A stretch of DNA of 64,000 nt, from positions 1-64,000 of the forward strand of contig NZ_JBLBVL010000020.1 in the NCBI RefSeq assembly GCF_047250365.1, written 5' to 3'. The translations under genes and the position numbers were made by a program. Numbering within the stretch: the first letter of the stretch is position 1; every line of letters begins with the position of its first letter. The notes under the pieces are model-generated. The model searched no databases and had not been told where the DNA came from. It saw only the letters and a list, made by a program, of their open reading frames with translations. This DNA is from Thaumasiovibrio sp047250365. Lineage in GTDB: Bacteria > Pseudomonadota > Gammaproteobacteria > Enterobacterales > Vibrionaceae. Shown here in pieces: positions 8,589-17,566 of the stretch.

Positions 8589-8709
8589 TTTCTGCCCCTT
8601 CCTTCGCAGTCTTTGCTGGCTGATGCTGTCATTTGGGTTTGAAAATGTCTAGAATTGAACCAACTAAGTCTTGTGTGTTTCGGCACACTTCATCTTTTTT
8701 TGAGTCAGT

Positions 8710-9222
8710 ATGTCAGTATTACAAGTATTAACCTTTCCCGACGAGCGTTTACGCACCGTTGCACAGCCGGTAGAGGCTGTAACAAAAGAGATCCAGCAAA
8801 TTGTCGATGACATGCTGGAAACCATGTATGAAGAAGAGGGGATTGGCCTTGCCGCGACCCAAGTTGATATCCATCAGCGTATCGTGGTGATCGACCTCTC
8901 TGAAGAGCGTGACCAACCAATGGTGCTGATTAATCCAGAGATCATTGAAAAGCGTGGTGAAGACGGCATCGAAGAAGGCTGCCTGTCCGTACCTGGTGCG
9001 CGTGGTCTTGTGCCTCGTGCCGCTGAAGTGACAATCAAAGCACTCAATCGCGAAGGTAACGCCTTCCAACTTGATGCCGATGACTTACTTGCCATCTGTA
9101 TTCAACACGAACTGGACCACCTCGATGGCAAATTGTTTGTTGACTACTTGTCGCCTTTAAAGCGCCAACGCATCAAACAAAAGATGGAAAAGCTCAAACG
9201 TTTTAACCAGAAGAATTCTTAA
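8710..9222 (+). CDS. def: peptide deformylase
   Basis: Removes the formyl group from N-terminal methionine of nascent proteins. The 170-residue metalloenzyme has all three motifs: GIGLAATQ (44-51), EGCLS with metal-binding Cys91 (89-93), and QHELDH with the two metal His and catalytic Glu (132-137). Its stop TAA shares a base with the first fmt ATG. It opens the rightward def-fmt(-rsmB) block, and pairing with fmt couples the two formyl-cycle enzymes. Confidence 0.98.
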   Translation: MSVLQVLTFPDERLRTVAQPVEAVTKEIQQIVDDMLETMYEEEGIGLAATQVDIHQRIVVIDLSEERDQPMVLINPEIIEKRGEDGIEEGCLSVPGARGLVPRAAEVTIKALNREGNAFQLDADDLLAICIQHELDHLDGKLFVDYLSPLKRQRIKQKMEKLKRFNQKNS

Positions 9223-9224
9223 TG

Positions 9225-10172
9225 ATGACGACCCCTTTGCGCATTGTTTTTGCCGGAACACCCGATTTTGCAGCCCGCCACTTGGCGGCATTAATCGATT
9301 CTGAGCATGAAATTGTTGCTGCCTATACGCAGCCAGACCGCCCTGCTGGACGAGGAAAAAAACTGACCCCCAGCGCAGTAAAAGCGCTCGCCCTTGAGCA
9401 TGATATCCCTGTGTATCAGCCAGTAAACTTCAAAGAAGGCGACGCAGTCGAGCAACTGGCAGCCCTCAATGCCGATCTGATGGTCGTCGTAGCGTATGGT
9501 CTACTGCTGCCTAAAGTCGTACTAGATACGCCGCGTTTAGGGTGCATGAATGTTCACGGTTCTATCTTGCCTCGTTGGCGTGGTGCGGCCCCAATTCAGC
9601 GTGCAATTTGGGCCGGAGATGAAGAAACCGGCGTCACCATCATGCAAATGGATGAAGGCTTAGATACTGGTGACATGTTATCCATTGCAACGTTACCCAT
9701 CGCTGCCGATGACACCAGTGCGACGATGTATGAAAAATTGGCACAACTCGGGCCACAAGCCTTAGTTGAGTGTTTGCAAGATGTCGCAACAGGCAACGCC
9801 ACCGCGACACCACAAGATGATGCGCTTGCCAACTATGCGAAAAAACTCAGCAAAGATGAAGCACGTATCGACTGGACAATGGATGCTGTTGCGATTGAGC
9901 GCTGTATTCGCGCCTTTAATCCGTGGCCAATGAGCTATTTTGAGGTGGACGGAAAAAATATTAAGGTGTGGCAGGCTGATATCATTCAGGTGGATCATCA
10001 AGCTGTGCCAGGTACGATTCTGAGTGCCGATAAGCAAGGAATTACTGTCGCGACTGGCAACGAAGCAATACGCCTTGTTTCCCTGCAACCTCCAGGCAAA
10101 AAGGCGATGCCGGTCAGCGACCTGCTTAACTCTCGCCGCGAGTGGTTCGATATTGGCCACCAACTTGCCTAA
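9225..10172 (+). CDS. fmt: methionyl-tRNA formyltransferase
   Basis: Transfers a formyl group from 10-formyl-THF to initiator Met-tRNA. The 315-residue two-domain enzyme has the catalytic triad Asn109, His111 and Asp147 in MNVHGSILPRWRGAAP and GLDTGD. The C-terminal OB-like tRNA-binding domain follows from about 205. Two adjacent ATGs (9222 and 9225) are possible; 9225 gives the more usual N-terminus, and the first overlaps the def stop. A good intrinsic terminator follows at 10189-10215, separating it partly from rsmB. Confidence 0.97.
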   Translation: MTTPLRIVFAGTPDFAARHLAALIDSEHEIVAAYTQPDRPAGRGKKLTPSAVKALALEHDIPVYQPVNFKEGDAVEQLAALNADLMVVVAYGLLLPKVVLDTPRLGCMNVHGSILPRWRGAAPIQRAIWAGDEETGVTIMQMDEGLDTGDMLSIATLPIAADDTSATMYEKLAQLGPQALVECLQDVATGNATATPQDDALANYAKKLSKDEARIDWTMDAVAIERCIRAFNPWPMSYFEVDGKNIKVWQADIIQVDHQAVPGTILSADKQGITVATGNEAIRLVSLQPPGKKAMPVSDLLNSRREWFDIGHQLA

Positions 10173-10188
10173 TACTTACCGTTTATTT

Positions 10189-10217
10189 AGGCCAGTATCA
10201 CTGGCCTCTTTTTTTAC
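10189..10217 (+). terminator. intrinsic terminator after fmt
   Basis: Stem AGGCCAG / CTGGCCT (10189-10195, 10201-10207), loop TATCA, followed by CTTTTTTTT. It lies between fmt and rsmB, so rsmB expression is either from readthrough or its own promoter. Confidence 0.85.
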
Positions 10218-10229
10218 AGGACACACATC

Positions 10230-11537
10230 ATGAATGTGAGAGCCGTTGCCGCGAAAGTGATCTACCAAGTTGTCGATCAAGGCCAATCACTTTCTACGGT
10301 ATTGCCGCCAGCGCAACAAACTGTCGCCCCACGAGATCAGGCGTTGTTACAAGAGATCTGTTATGGCGTATTACGCTGGTTGCCTCGCCTAGAGTCGAGC
10401 GTACAGACACTAATGGATAAACCGCTGAAAGGGAAACAGCGCGTATTCCATCACCTGATTCTTGTTGGTTTGTATCAACTGAGCCAAATGCGCATTCCAG
10501 CCCATGCCGCTGTGGCTGAAACCGTTAATGCCACCAAGAATCTCAAAAAGCCGCAGCTACGTGGCTTAATTAATGCCATTTTAAGAAACTACCAACGCCA
10601 ACAAGAAGCACTGGATGAAGCCGCCCTAAGCCACGATGCAGGACGCTATGGTCACCCAGGTTGGTTACTTAATCTATTGAAAAAAAGCTACCCAATACAA
10701 TGGGAAAGCCTTGTTGATGCCAATAACCAAAAGGCTCCAATGTGGCTGCGGGTTAACCGTCAACATCATCATCGTGATGCCTACCGTGCGTTACTGGATG
10801 AGAGCGGTATTGCAACCGATATTCATCCCGAAGCGAGCGATGCCTTACGTCTACTCTCACCTTGCGATGTCACCACGCTGCCTGGTTTTGATTTAGGGTG
10901 GGTCTCCGTTCAAGATGCTGCTGCCCAACTCGCGGTCGACTATTTACGTCCACAAGCAGGTGAGCTGATCCTTGACTGTTGTGCCGCTCCGGGCGGTAAA
11001 ACGGTCCATATCCTCGAGCGTCAACCTGATGCCAATGTTGTTGCGGTCGATGCGGATCCAGCCCGTCTTAAACGCGTCTATGAAAACCTCGAGCGCTTAA
11101 ACGTCAATGCGGATGTGAAATGTGGTGATGCACGTACGCCTGAGGCCTGGTGGCAAGGTGAACAGTTTGATCGCATTCTATTAGATGCGCCATGCTCAGC
11201 CACTGGCGTTATTCGCCGCCACCCCGACATCAAATGGCTACGCCGAGCAGACGACATTGCGGCACTGACCGAGCTACAAAGTGAAATCTTTGATGCAATG
11301 TGGCAACAGTTAAAACCTGGCGGTACCTTGGTCTATGCCACGTGCTCAGTAACGCAACAAGAGAACGTCGACCAAGTGAGTGCCTTCTTAGCGAGAACTA
11401 AGGATGCAGAATTAGTACCAAGTACACAGTTGTCTATTGATAATGGCAGCAGTACGCTACCGGGAAGACAGATTCTGCCTGGCGAAGAGGCTATGGATGG
11501 GTTTTACTATGCAGTGTTAACCAAACAACCAGCATAA
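10230..11537 (+). CDS. rsmB: 16S rRNA (cytosine967-C5)-methyltransferase
   Basis: SAM-dependent m5C967 methylation of 16S rRNA (also called Sun/Fmu). The 435-residue protein has an N-terminal NusB-like RNA-binding domain (about 1-130) and a Rossmann methyltransferase domain. The SAM loop DCCAAPGGKT is at 249-258. The NSUN-family cysteines are both present: Cys322 in DAPCSATG and Cys372 in ATCSVTQQEN. It sits between fmt and trkA, the conserved gammaproteobacterial order. It is complete, with all key residues. Confidence 0.97.
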   Translation: MNVRAVAAKVIYQVVDQGQSLSTVLPPAQQTVAPRDQALLQEICYGVLRWLPRLESSVQTLMDKPLKGKQRVFHHLILVGLYQLSQMRIPAHAAVAETVNATKNLKKPQLRGLINAILRNYQRQQEALDEAALSHDAGRYGHPGWLLNLLKKSYPIQWESLVDANNQKAPMWLRVNRQHHHRDAYRALLDESGIATDIHPEASDALRLLSPCDVTTLPGFDLGWVSVQDAAAQLAVDYLRPQAGELILDCCAAPGGKTVHILERQPDANVVAVDADPARLKRVYENLERLNVNADVKCGDARTPEAWWQGEQFDRILLDAPCSATGVIRRHPDIKWLRRADDIAALTELQSEIFDAMWQQLKPGGTLVYATCSVTQQENVDQVSAFLARTKDAELVPSTQLSIDNGSSTLPGRQILPGEEAMDGFYYAVLTKQPA

Positions 11538-11546
11538 CCCTGAACC

Positions 11547-11582
11547 GTTGGCTCGGTGTTCATCATCCGTCACTGAGCCAAC
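11547..11582 (+). terminator. hairpin after rsmB (terminator-like, no U-tract)
   Basis: A 12-bp stem (GTTGGCTCGGTG, 11547-11558; CACTGAGCCAAC, 11571-11582, one G-U pair) with a 12-nt loop lies just past rsmB. The sequence that follows (CTATAATC) is not a T-run, so it may attenuate or stabilise the 3' end rather than terminate efficiently. Confidence 0.5.
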
Positions 11583-11629
11583 CTATAATCATCAAGGCGC
11601 CCGCAAGGACGCATTAAGCAGGACTAACG

Positions 11630-13006
11630 ATGAAAATCATTATTCTTGGTGCCGGACAGGTCGGCGGCTCGTTAGCTGAAAACCTCAGCGGCGAAAACAA
11701 CGACATCACCATCGTCGACAAAGATGGTGAGCACCTGCGTGACTTGCAAGACAAATATGATCTGCGCGTTGTACAGGGATATGCGAGCCACCCCAAAACA
11801 CTGCGTGAAGCGGGAGCACAAGATGCAGACATGCTGGTTGCCGTCACCAACTCAGACGAAACCAACATGATTGCCTGTCAAATTGCCTTTTCGCTGTTTA
11901 ATACCCCCAACCGTGTGGCACGCATTCGCTCACCTGAGTATCTCCGTGAAAAAGAAAACTTATTCCAAACCGATGCCGTACCCGTTGATCACCTTATCGC
12001 ACCAGAAGAGTTAGTAACTGAATATATCCAGCGCTTAATTGATTATCCCGGCGCACTGCAGGTGGTTGAGTTTGCTGATAACCGAGTCGGATTGGTGGCT
12101 GTCAAAGCCTATTATGGCGGACCGTTAGTCGGCAACGCATTATCAGCGCTGCGTGAACACATGCCACATATCGACACTCGAGTAGCGGCAATTTTCCGTC
12201 AAGGCAAACCGATTCGTCCTCAAGGTACCACCATTATCGAAGCCGATGATGAAGTGTTCTTTGTCGCGGCTAGCCACCATATTCGCGCGGTGATCAGTGA
12301 GCTACAGCGTCTGGAAAAGCCCTATAAACGCTTAATGATTGTAGGGGGAGGGAATATTGGTGCTGGCCTTGCTCGACGCCTAGAGCAGCACTACAGCGTC
12401 AAACTGATTGAGCGCAACCAATCTCGAGCGGAGCGTCTGTCAGAGATGCTGGAAAATACCATCGTCTTTTGTGGTGATGCTTCAGATCAAGAGCTTCTTA
12501 GCGAAGAGCACATTGATCAAGTCGACGTCTTTATCGCGGTTACCAATGATGATGAAGCCAACATCATGTCCGCCATGCTGGCCAAACGTATGGGCGCCAA
12601 AAAGGTCATGGTGCTGATTCAGCGAGGGGCGTATGTCGACTTGGTCCAAGGCGGCACGATTGATATTGCCGTATCACCGCAACAAGCGACAATTTCAGCC
12701 TTGCTAACCCATGTACGTAAAGCGGATATCGTCAATGTATCCTCCCTGCGTCGCGGCGCTGCAGAGGCCATTGAAGCCATTGCACACGGTGATGAAAGCA
12801 CCTCAAAAGTTGTTGGACGTGCTATCGGTGAAATCAAACTGCCTCCTGGTACGACAATTGGTGCCATTGTTCGCCACGAAGAGGTACTGATCGCCCATGA
12901 CAACATCATTATTGAACAAGATGATCATGTGGTGATGTTCCTCGTCGATAAAAAATACATCCCTGATGTAGAGCGCTTATTCCAACCAAGTCCGTTTTTC
13001 CTCTAA
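11630..13006 (+). CDS. trkA: Trk potassium uptake regulatory subunit TrkA
   Basis: Peripheral NAD(H)/nucleotide-binding subunit that gates the TrkH K+ channel. The 458 residues form two tandem RCK units, each with a Rossmann RCK_N and an RCK_C domain. The first nucleotide loop is GAGQVGGSLAE (7-17), and the second is GGGNIGAGLARRLE near 240. There is no membrane segment. trkH begins 5 bp after the stop, so the regulator and channel are expressed together, as in Vibrio. Confidence 0.97.
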   Translation: MKIIILGAGQVGGSLAENLSGENNDITIVDKDGEHLRDLQDKYDLRVVQGYASHPKTLREAGAQDADMLVAVTNSDETNMIACQIAFSLFNTPNRVARIRSPEYLREKENLFQTDAVPVDHLIAPEELVTEYIQRLIDYPGALQVVEFADNRVGLVAVKAYYGGPLVGNALSALREHMPHIDTRVAAIFRQGKPIRPQGTTIIEADDEVFFVAASHHIRAVISELQRLEKPYKRLMIVGGGNIGAGLARRLEQHYSVKLIERNQSRAERLSEMLENTIVFCGDASDQELLSEEHIDQVDVFIAVTNDDEANIMSAMLAKRMGAKKVMVLIQRGAYVDLVQGGTIDIAVSPQQATISALLTHVRKADIVNVSSLRRGAAEAIEAIAHGDESTSKVVGRAIGEIKLPPGTTIGAIVRHEEVLIAHDNIIIEQDDHVVMFLVDKKYIPDVERLFQPSPFFL

Positions 13007-13010
13007 ATCG

Positions 13011-14462
13011 ATGCTGCTACTCAATACCCCTGCCATTCTATTTGTTATAGGGCTAGTGTTATCCAAACTAGCCCTATTTATGTACATTCCTGCCATCGTG
13101 GCATTCGTTACCGCAAGTCATGGTTTTTGGGAGTTCGGCACTGCCATTATAATTACCCATAGTTGCGCCTTTGGCTTGCTAGCTTATGGTCGACGTAACA
13201 CTTTCCAACTTGGGGTGCGGGACATGTTCCTGATCACCACACTTGTCTGGGGAATTGCCAGTGCCTTTGCTGCGCTTCCCTTTGTGTTTATCAACCATAT
13301 TAGCTTTAGTGATGCCTATTTTGAGACCATGTCAGGGCTAACCACAACAGGATCAACGGTCTTGAGTGGGCTCGATGACATGGCACCGAGCATCTTATTG
13401 TGGCGTTCACTGTTGCAGTGGTTAGGGGGTATCGGCTTTATTGTGATGGGAGTGGCTATCTTGCCAATGCTAAATGTTGGCGGCATGCGATTGTTCCAGA
13501 CGGAGTCCTCTGACTGGTCGGAAAAAAGTGCGCCACGCACAAAGCAAGTGGCCCTGCATATTGTGCAAGTGTATGTCAGCTTATCCATGCTATGCATTAT
13601 GGGTTACCTTGCTGCTGGAATGGATCTTTTTGACGCCATCAACCATGCACTAACCACCATCTCAACTGGCGGCTACTCTACCTCAGATAGCTCAATGAAT
13701 GGCTTTAGCACGTTAGCACACTGGAATGCGATTGTGTTTATGTTTGCCGGTGGGTTACCTTTTTTACTGTTTGTACGCGCATTGAAAAGAAAAACATGGC
13801 AACCCCTATGGGCTGATGCACAAGTGCGTGGCTTTGCCAAACTCACTCTCTTTGTCAGTGCGATTGTGGCGGTGAGTTTACATTACCAAAATCATTATCA
13901 ATGGCTAGATGCACTCCGGGTTGGTCTGTTTAATGTTGTCTCGGTTATGACCACCACGGGCTTTGGGCTTGGAGATTTTACGCATTGGGGGCCAGCAATG
14001 AGTGTCGTGTTTGCCTTTTTAATGCTCACGGGGGCTTGCTCTGGATCGACATCTGGGGGAGTAAAACTATTCCGATTTCAAGTCGCTATCGCGCTATTCA
14101 ATAAGCACATGATGCAACTGATCCATCCTTCCGGTATGTTTATTCAACGCTACAATGGTGCCAAAGTAACAGAGAGTATTGTGCGTTCGGTCATTGCCTT
14201 TGCTCTGGTCTTTTTTGTCACTGTCTTGGTTACGGCCTTGCTGCTGGCGATATTAGGGCTTGATGCCACCACGAGCCTATCCGGCGCCATTACCGCTGTA
14301 GCCAACGTTGGCCCAGGGATAGGATCGACGATAGGCCCGAGTGGTAATTTTGCCTCTCTGCCAGCCATGGCGAAATGGATTCTCAGTGTTGCCATGCTAA
14401 TGGGACGGTTAGAGATAATTACTGTACTGGTACTGTTTTACCCTGCCTATTGGCGCAGCTAA
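13011..14462 (+). CDS. trkH: Trk potassium uptake channel subunit TrkH
   Basis: Inner-membrane K+ (and Na+-tolerant) translocating subunit of 483 residues, organised as four M1-P-M2 repeats. The four selectivity-filter loops are visible: TTTGSTVL, TISTGGYST, TTTGFGLGD and NVGPGIG, each with the filter glycine. The gene follows trkA by four bases with no clear Shine-Dalgarno of its own, so translational coupling is likely. The system is relevant to osmotic and pH homeostasis. Confidence 0.96.
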   Translation: MLLLNTPAILFVIGLVLSKLALFMYIPAIVAFVTASHGFWEFGTAIIITHSCAFGLLAYGRRNTFQLGVRDMFLITTLVWGIASAFAALPFVFINHISFSDAYFETMSGLTTTGSTVLSGLDDMAPSILLWRSLLQWLGGIGFIVMGVAILPMLNVGGMRLFQTESSDWSEKSAPRTKQVALHIVQVYVSLSMLCIMGYLAAGMDLFDAINHALTTISTGGYSTSDSSMNGFSTLAHWNAIVFMFAGGLPFLLFVRALKRKTWQPLWADAQVRGFAKLTLFVSAIVAVSLHYQNHYQWLDALRVGLFNVVSVMTTTGFGLGDFTHWGPAMSVVFAFLMLTGACSGSTSGGVKLFRFQVAIALFNKHMMQLIHPSGMFIQRYNGAKVTESIVRSVIAFALVFFVTVLVTALLLAILGLDATTSLSGAITAVANVGPGIGSTIGPSGNFASLPAMAKWILSVAMLMGRLEIITVLVLFYPAYWRS

Positions 14463-14498
14463 CATCGATCACGTCATACTGGATACAGTAAGGTGTTG

Positions 14499-15152
14499 TT
14501 AAATGACAGCCACATAACCATAAATAGCGGCGAAATGACACGCCGTGCCTGCTAAGACAAACAGGTGCCAAATGGCATGATTAAAGGGGATCTGTTTCAT
14601 CACATAAAACACCACCCCTGCCGAATAGGTTAACCCGCCAGCAGCCAACAATAGCATGCCGCTGCCCTCCAACGTTTGACTCAATGGATATAACGCCACG
14701 ACCGACAGCCATCCCATCATCAAATAAACCGCCAAAGAGAGACGCTTAAAGCGATGGACAAACTTCACCTTAAAAACAATCCCTGCTATCGCAATGCCCC
14801 AGATCAGCACCATTAAACCCATCGCCCAAGGCGTGCGAAGGCTCATCAACATAAAGGGGGTATATGTCCCTGCAATCAATAGATAAATGGCGCAGTGATC
14901 AAATGTCTTCAACCAACGTCTTGCTTGCTGAAAAGGGATGGCATGATATAGCGTTGATGCGAGATAGAGGACAATAATGCTGCTGCCATAAATCACAAAA
15001 CTCATCAGAGATAATGCGTCCCCTTCGAGCATAATGGCCTTATTTAACAGCAAACCTAAGCCAACGATGCCAAATAACACCCCTACGCCATGCGTAATAC
15101 TGTTCGCGACCTCTTCAGCGATTGAGTAACTCGGTAATGCGTGCTTTCCCAC
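14499..15152 (-). CDS. yqfA: hemolysin III / YqfA-TrhA family membrane protein
   Basis: 217-residue seven-helix inner-membrane protein of the hemolysin III/PAQR-like family. The conserved early EEVANSITHGVGVLFG, the LYHAIPFQQARRWLKTFDHCAIYLLIAG segment with the metal-type His/Asp, and a late HLFVLAGTACHFAA carrying the second conserved His motif are present. E. coli YqfA/TrhA is implicated in membrane-energetics maintenance; actual haemolytic activity should not be assumed from the family name. It is convergent with trkH (36 bp gap) and is transcribed leftward from a region with a striking palindrome at 15192-15231. Confidence 0.9.
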   Translation of the reverse strand: MGKHALPSYSIAEEVANSITHGVGVLFGIVGLGLLLNKAIMLEGDALSLMSFVIYGSSIIVLYLASTLYHAIPFQQARRWLKTFDHCAIYLLIAGTYTPFMLMSLRTPWAMGLMVLIWGIAIAGIVFKVKFVHRFKRLSLAVYLMMGWLSVVALYPLSQTLEGSGMLLLAAGGLTYSAGVVFYVMKQIPFNHAIWHLFVLAGTACHFAAIYGYVAVI

Positions 15153-15191
15153 TGATCATTTCTCACTAATAAACTAACATCCTGTACAGTA

Positions 15192-15231
15192 TGACATATT
15201 TAAGCGCACATGTGTAAGCTGAAATATGTCA
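15192..15231. repeat. 40-bp nested palindrome upstream of yqfA
   Basis: Arms 15192-15205 and 15218-15231 are inverted copies matching at 13 of 14 positions. The core TGACATATTT / AAATATGTCA is exact. The 12-bp spacer contains the small palindrome CACATGTG (15207-15214). It lies 40 bp upstream of the yqfA start codon, where an operator would sit. The binding protein is unknown. Confidence 0.6.
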
Positions 15232-15302
15232 CACGAAAAAGTGTAATAAACAGATCGACTTAGCATAAAATTGCTGCTAAATTGCGCACAAAATTCGCGC
15301 TC

Positions 15303-15542
15303 ACAGGCTGGACGGTTAGCCAGTAAGAGGCCTGTATAGCGTTTGTTTTATTCGCTAGGGAATGCCTGTATAGAGTTACTTCATCAATGCTTGCAACTAC
15401 TCCCCGGTACATGCCGACGCCACGTAGCCCATCTCGTGCTCGTCCATCCAGTTTTGCTCCTCGCTTTGTTCCAACCAAACCGAGCCAGCAAACAGATTAA
15501 GCCTGTACTTGGTATCGAGCAGTGCCCAGTGCACTGCTTTTT
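15303..15542 (+). ncRNA. candidate structured small RNA ending in an intrinsic terminator
   Basis: The 494-bp gap between yqfA and yihD has no convincing ORF. It ends in a clear plus-strand terminator, AGCAGTGC / GCACTGCT (15518-15525, 15531-15538) with a T-run, although no gene on that strand precedes it. Upstream are further complementary segments: ACAGG (15304-15308) with CCTGT (15331-15335); TAGCG with CGCTA (15337-15341, 15353-15357); and a long-range near-match between GGTACATGC (about 15411) and GCCTGTACT (about 15502). It does not resemble 6S, tmRNA, Spot 42, Qrr or CsrB by eye. Strand and 5' end are inferred from the terminator only. Confidence 0.35.
15518..15542 (+). terminator. orphan intrinsic terminator
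   Basis: An 8-bp perfect stem (15518-15525 / 15531-15538), loop CCAGT, and TTTTT tail. No coding gene ends here on the plus strand, which is the main reason to suspect an RNA gene upstream. Confidence 0.7.
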
Positions 15543-15646
15543 CATCTCTTTGTTCCTGCTTTTCTATTACCTTTCTCCGACGATTTTGTTACCTTAGGCA
15601 GATAAAAAACACAATGATTTAACTTCAGCCTAAAAAGAGATTTACT

Positions 15647-15913
15647 ATGCAATGTCATCGAATCAATGAACTGATCGAACTCCTTCAACCGGAGTGGCAC
15701 AAACACAATGAGCTAAACCTCGCCGCATTTTTAACTTTACTCGCCAAAGAAGCTGGCTATGACGGTAAGTTGGCCGACCTTACGGACGACGTCCTGATTT
15801 ACCACCTTAAGATGCGTAATAGCGATGACAAAGCCATGATTCCTGGCTTAGCCAAAGATTGTGAGACCGACTTCAAAACCGCTCTACTCAAAGCACGTGG
15901 TGTTATCGACTAA
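15647..15913 (+). CDS. yihD: YihD family protein (DUF1040)
   Basis: 88-residue cytoplasmic protein matching E. coli YihD closely along its length. The signature segments are MQCHRINELIELLQPEW at the start, LADLTDDVLIYHLKMR in the middle and DFKTALLKARGVI at the end. Its function is not established. No signal peptide or membrane segment is present. It is followed by a hairpin at 15921-15942 and then by ccoG; the yihD-srkA-dsbA neighbourhood is conserved from E. coli to Vibrio. Confidence 0.93.
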   Translation: MQCHRINELIELLQPEWHKHNELNLAAFLTLLAKEAGYDGKLADLTDDVLIYHLKMRNSDDKAMIPGLAKDCETDFKTALLKARGVID

Positions 15914-15920
15914 CCTTTAA

Positions 15921-15942
15921 GGCTGGTGATAAATCACCAGCC
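15921..15942 (+). terminator. hairpin after yihD
   Basis: Stem GGCTGGTGA / TCACCAGCC with a TAAA loop, 8 bp after the yihD stop. There is no U-tract after it, so termination may be partial. Confidence 0.55.
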
Positions 15943-16056
15943 ACCTCTCGCATCCTCAAGACCACGCAACTCTCTGCACAGTTTATGCGCTTGTTATCAA
16001 AATGCTACAGAAACATTGGTTATAATCAGCGTAGTGTATGATGACAGAGAAAAAGC

Positions 16057-17478
16057 ATGAGCAAGGAACGCACCAAACCACACGCCAGAGATACAGCGAA
16101 CGCCAGCGTTCATAAAAACAACCAAGATCGCTTCAATCCTTCAAAGCGAATCTATGTCAGGGCCATGCAAGGGCGCTTTCAACGCTTGCGGCGCCATATG
16201 GGCTGGTTCTTCATGTTGCTTTTCTTAGGAACCCCGTGGTGGTCATATCAAGGCCGTCAGGCCATCTTGTTAGATATTGCGAGCCAACAGTATCACTTCT
16301 TTAGTCTGACCCTATGGCCACAAGATCTCACCTTGCTGGCACTGATTTTTATGATTGCCGCCTTTGGGCTCTTTTTTGCCACCACTTTCTTTGGTCGCGT
16401 CTGGTGCGGGTATCTCTGCCCACAAACCGTGTGGACCTTTATCTATATCTGGTGCGAAGAGAAGCTGGAAGGCAATGCGAATAAACGGCGAAAACAAGAC
16501 AGCCAACCACTAACCGCCAACTTAATTCGACGCAAAGCATTAAAGCACCTTGCATGGATAGCCATCGCCTTAGTAACCGCGCTTAGCTTTGTCGGCTATT
16601 TTGTCCCCATTAGACACTTGGTGATTGACTTTTTCACCCTCAGTAGCAGTTTTGCCAGTACCTTCTGGATCCTTTTTTTCACTCTGTGTACCTATGCCAA
16701 TGCGGGCTGGATGCGTTCAATTGTCTGTCTGCATATGTGCCCCTATGCCCGCTTTCAATCTGCCATGTTTGACCGAGATACGTTTATTGTCGGTTACGAG
16801 CCTGAGCGAGGTGAGCCTCGTGGACCTCGCTCACGAAAAACCGATCATCGACAGCAAGGCCTTGGCGATTGCATTGATTGCGACCTATGCGTTCAAGTCT
16901 GTCCCACGGGGATAGATATACGTGATGGCTTACAGTATGAATGCATCAACTGTGGGGCATGCGTCGATGCATGCGATCAAACAATGACACGAATGGGCTA
17001 TCCAACAGGCCTAATTAGCTATACCACAGAGCACAAACTCGCGGGTAAAAAGACCGATATTCTGCGCCCCAAATTAGTCGGGTATGGTATTGTCATCTTG
17101 GCGATGATAGGGCTCTTTTTGTATAGCCTAACCACAGTCGAAAACATGGGCTTAGATGTGCTTCGAGATCGCAATCAGCTATTTAAAGTTAATCAGGACG
17201 GGGTTATCGAGAACACATACACCTTGAAAGTTCTCAACAAAAGCCAACAAACGCAACGCTACCACCTCGGCGTGAAAGGCCCAGTTAACATCGCTTGGCA
17301 TGGACCACAACAACTCAGCGTGGCAGCAGGCGGAGTTGCCAATGTTCCGATCAGTTTAGCCGTCGATGCTGACCAGCTAGAACAGAGCATTGTCACGATT
17401 CGGTTTATTCTCTACAGCGATACCGATCCAACACGCACTCCCATCGAGACCGAAAGCCGCTTTATCAGCGGCCTATAG
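16057..17478 (+). CDS. ccoG: cytochrome c oxidase accessory protein CcoG (FixG/RdxA-like)
   Basis: 473-residue membrane-bound ferredoxin-like protein implicated in copper reduction for assembly of cbb3-type oxidase. It has four or more hydrophobic helices (about 49-62, 90-112, 163-184, 200-214 and 340-357) and a NosR/NapH-like WCGYLCPQTVW motif at 116-126. Two complete 4Fe-4S cysteine sets are at C272/275/278/282 and C296/299/302/306. The C-terminal part is an Ig-like IG/FixG_C domain. The usual ccoNOQP neighbours are not here, so it works at a distance from the oxidase genes. It ends at a strong terminator. Confidence 0.92.
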   Translation: MSKERTKPHARDTANASVHKNNQDRFNPSKRIYVRAMQGRFQRLRRHMGWFFMLLFLGTPWWSYQGRQAILLDIASQQYHFFSLTLWPQDLTLLALIFMIAAFGLFFATTFFGRVWCGYLCPQTVWTFIYIWCEEKLEGNANKRRKQDSQPLTANLIRRKALKHLAWIAIALVTALSFVGYFVPIRHLVIDFFTLSSSFASTFWILFFTLCTYANAGWMRSIVCLHMCPYARFQSAMFDRDTFIVGYEPERGEPRGPRSRKTDHRQQGLGDCIDCDLCVQVCPTGIDIRDGLQYECINCGACVDACDQTMTRMGYPTGLISYTTEHKLAGKKTDILRPKLVGYGIVILAMIGLFLYSLTTVENMGLDVLRDRNQLFKVNQDGVIENTYTLKVLNKSQQTQRYHLGVKGPVNIAWHGPQQLSVAAGGVANVPISLAVDADQLEQSIVTIRFILYSDTDPTRTPIETESRFISGL

Positions 17479-17490
17479 TCAGCCAATGAA

Positions 17491-17516
17491 AAAGGCGCCG
17501 CTTGCGCCTTTTGCTT
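17491..17516 (+). terminator. intrinsic terminator after ccoG
   Basis: Stem AAAGGCGC / GCGCCTTT (17491-17498, 17504-17511) with loop CGCTT and T-rich tail. Confidence 0.8.
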
Positions 17517-17566
17517 TTCTCCCCCCTCAGCTAAGATAGGTTGACCCAAATAAAATGGATATATTC

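Noticed and set aside
15260..15597. Short ORFs on both strands between yqfA and yihD
   Set aside because: Low-complexity or Cys/Leu-rich translations, no SD, and no recognisable family; the region reads better as noncoding.
15980..16026. FNR box before ccoG
   Set aside because: TTGTTATCAA resembles FNR half-sites but lacks the TTGAT-N4-ATCAA spacing.
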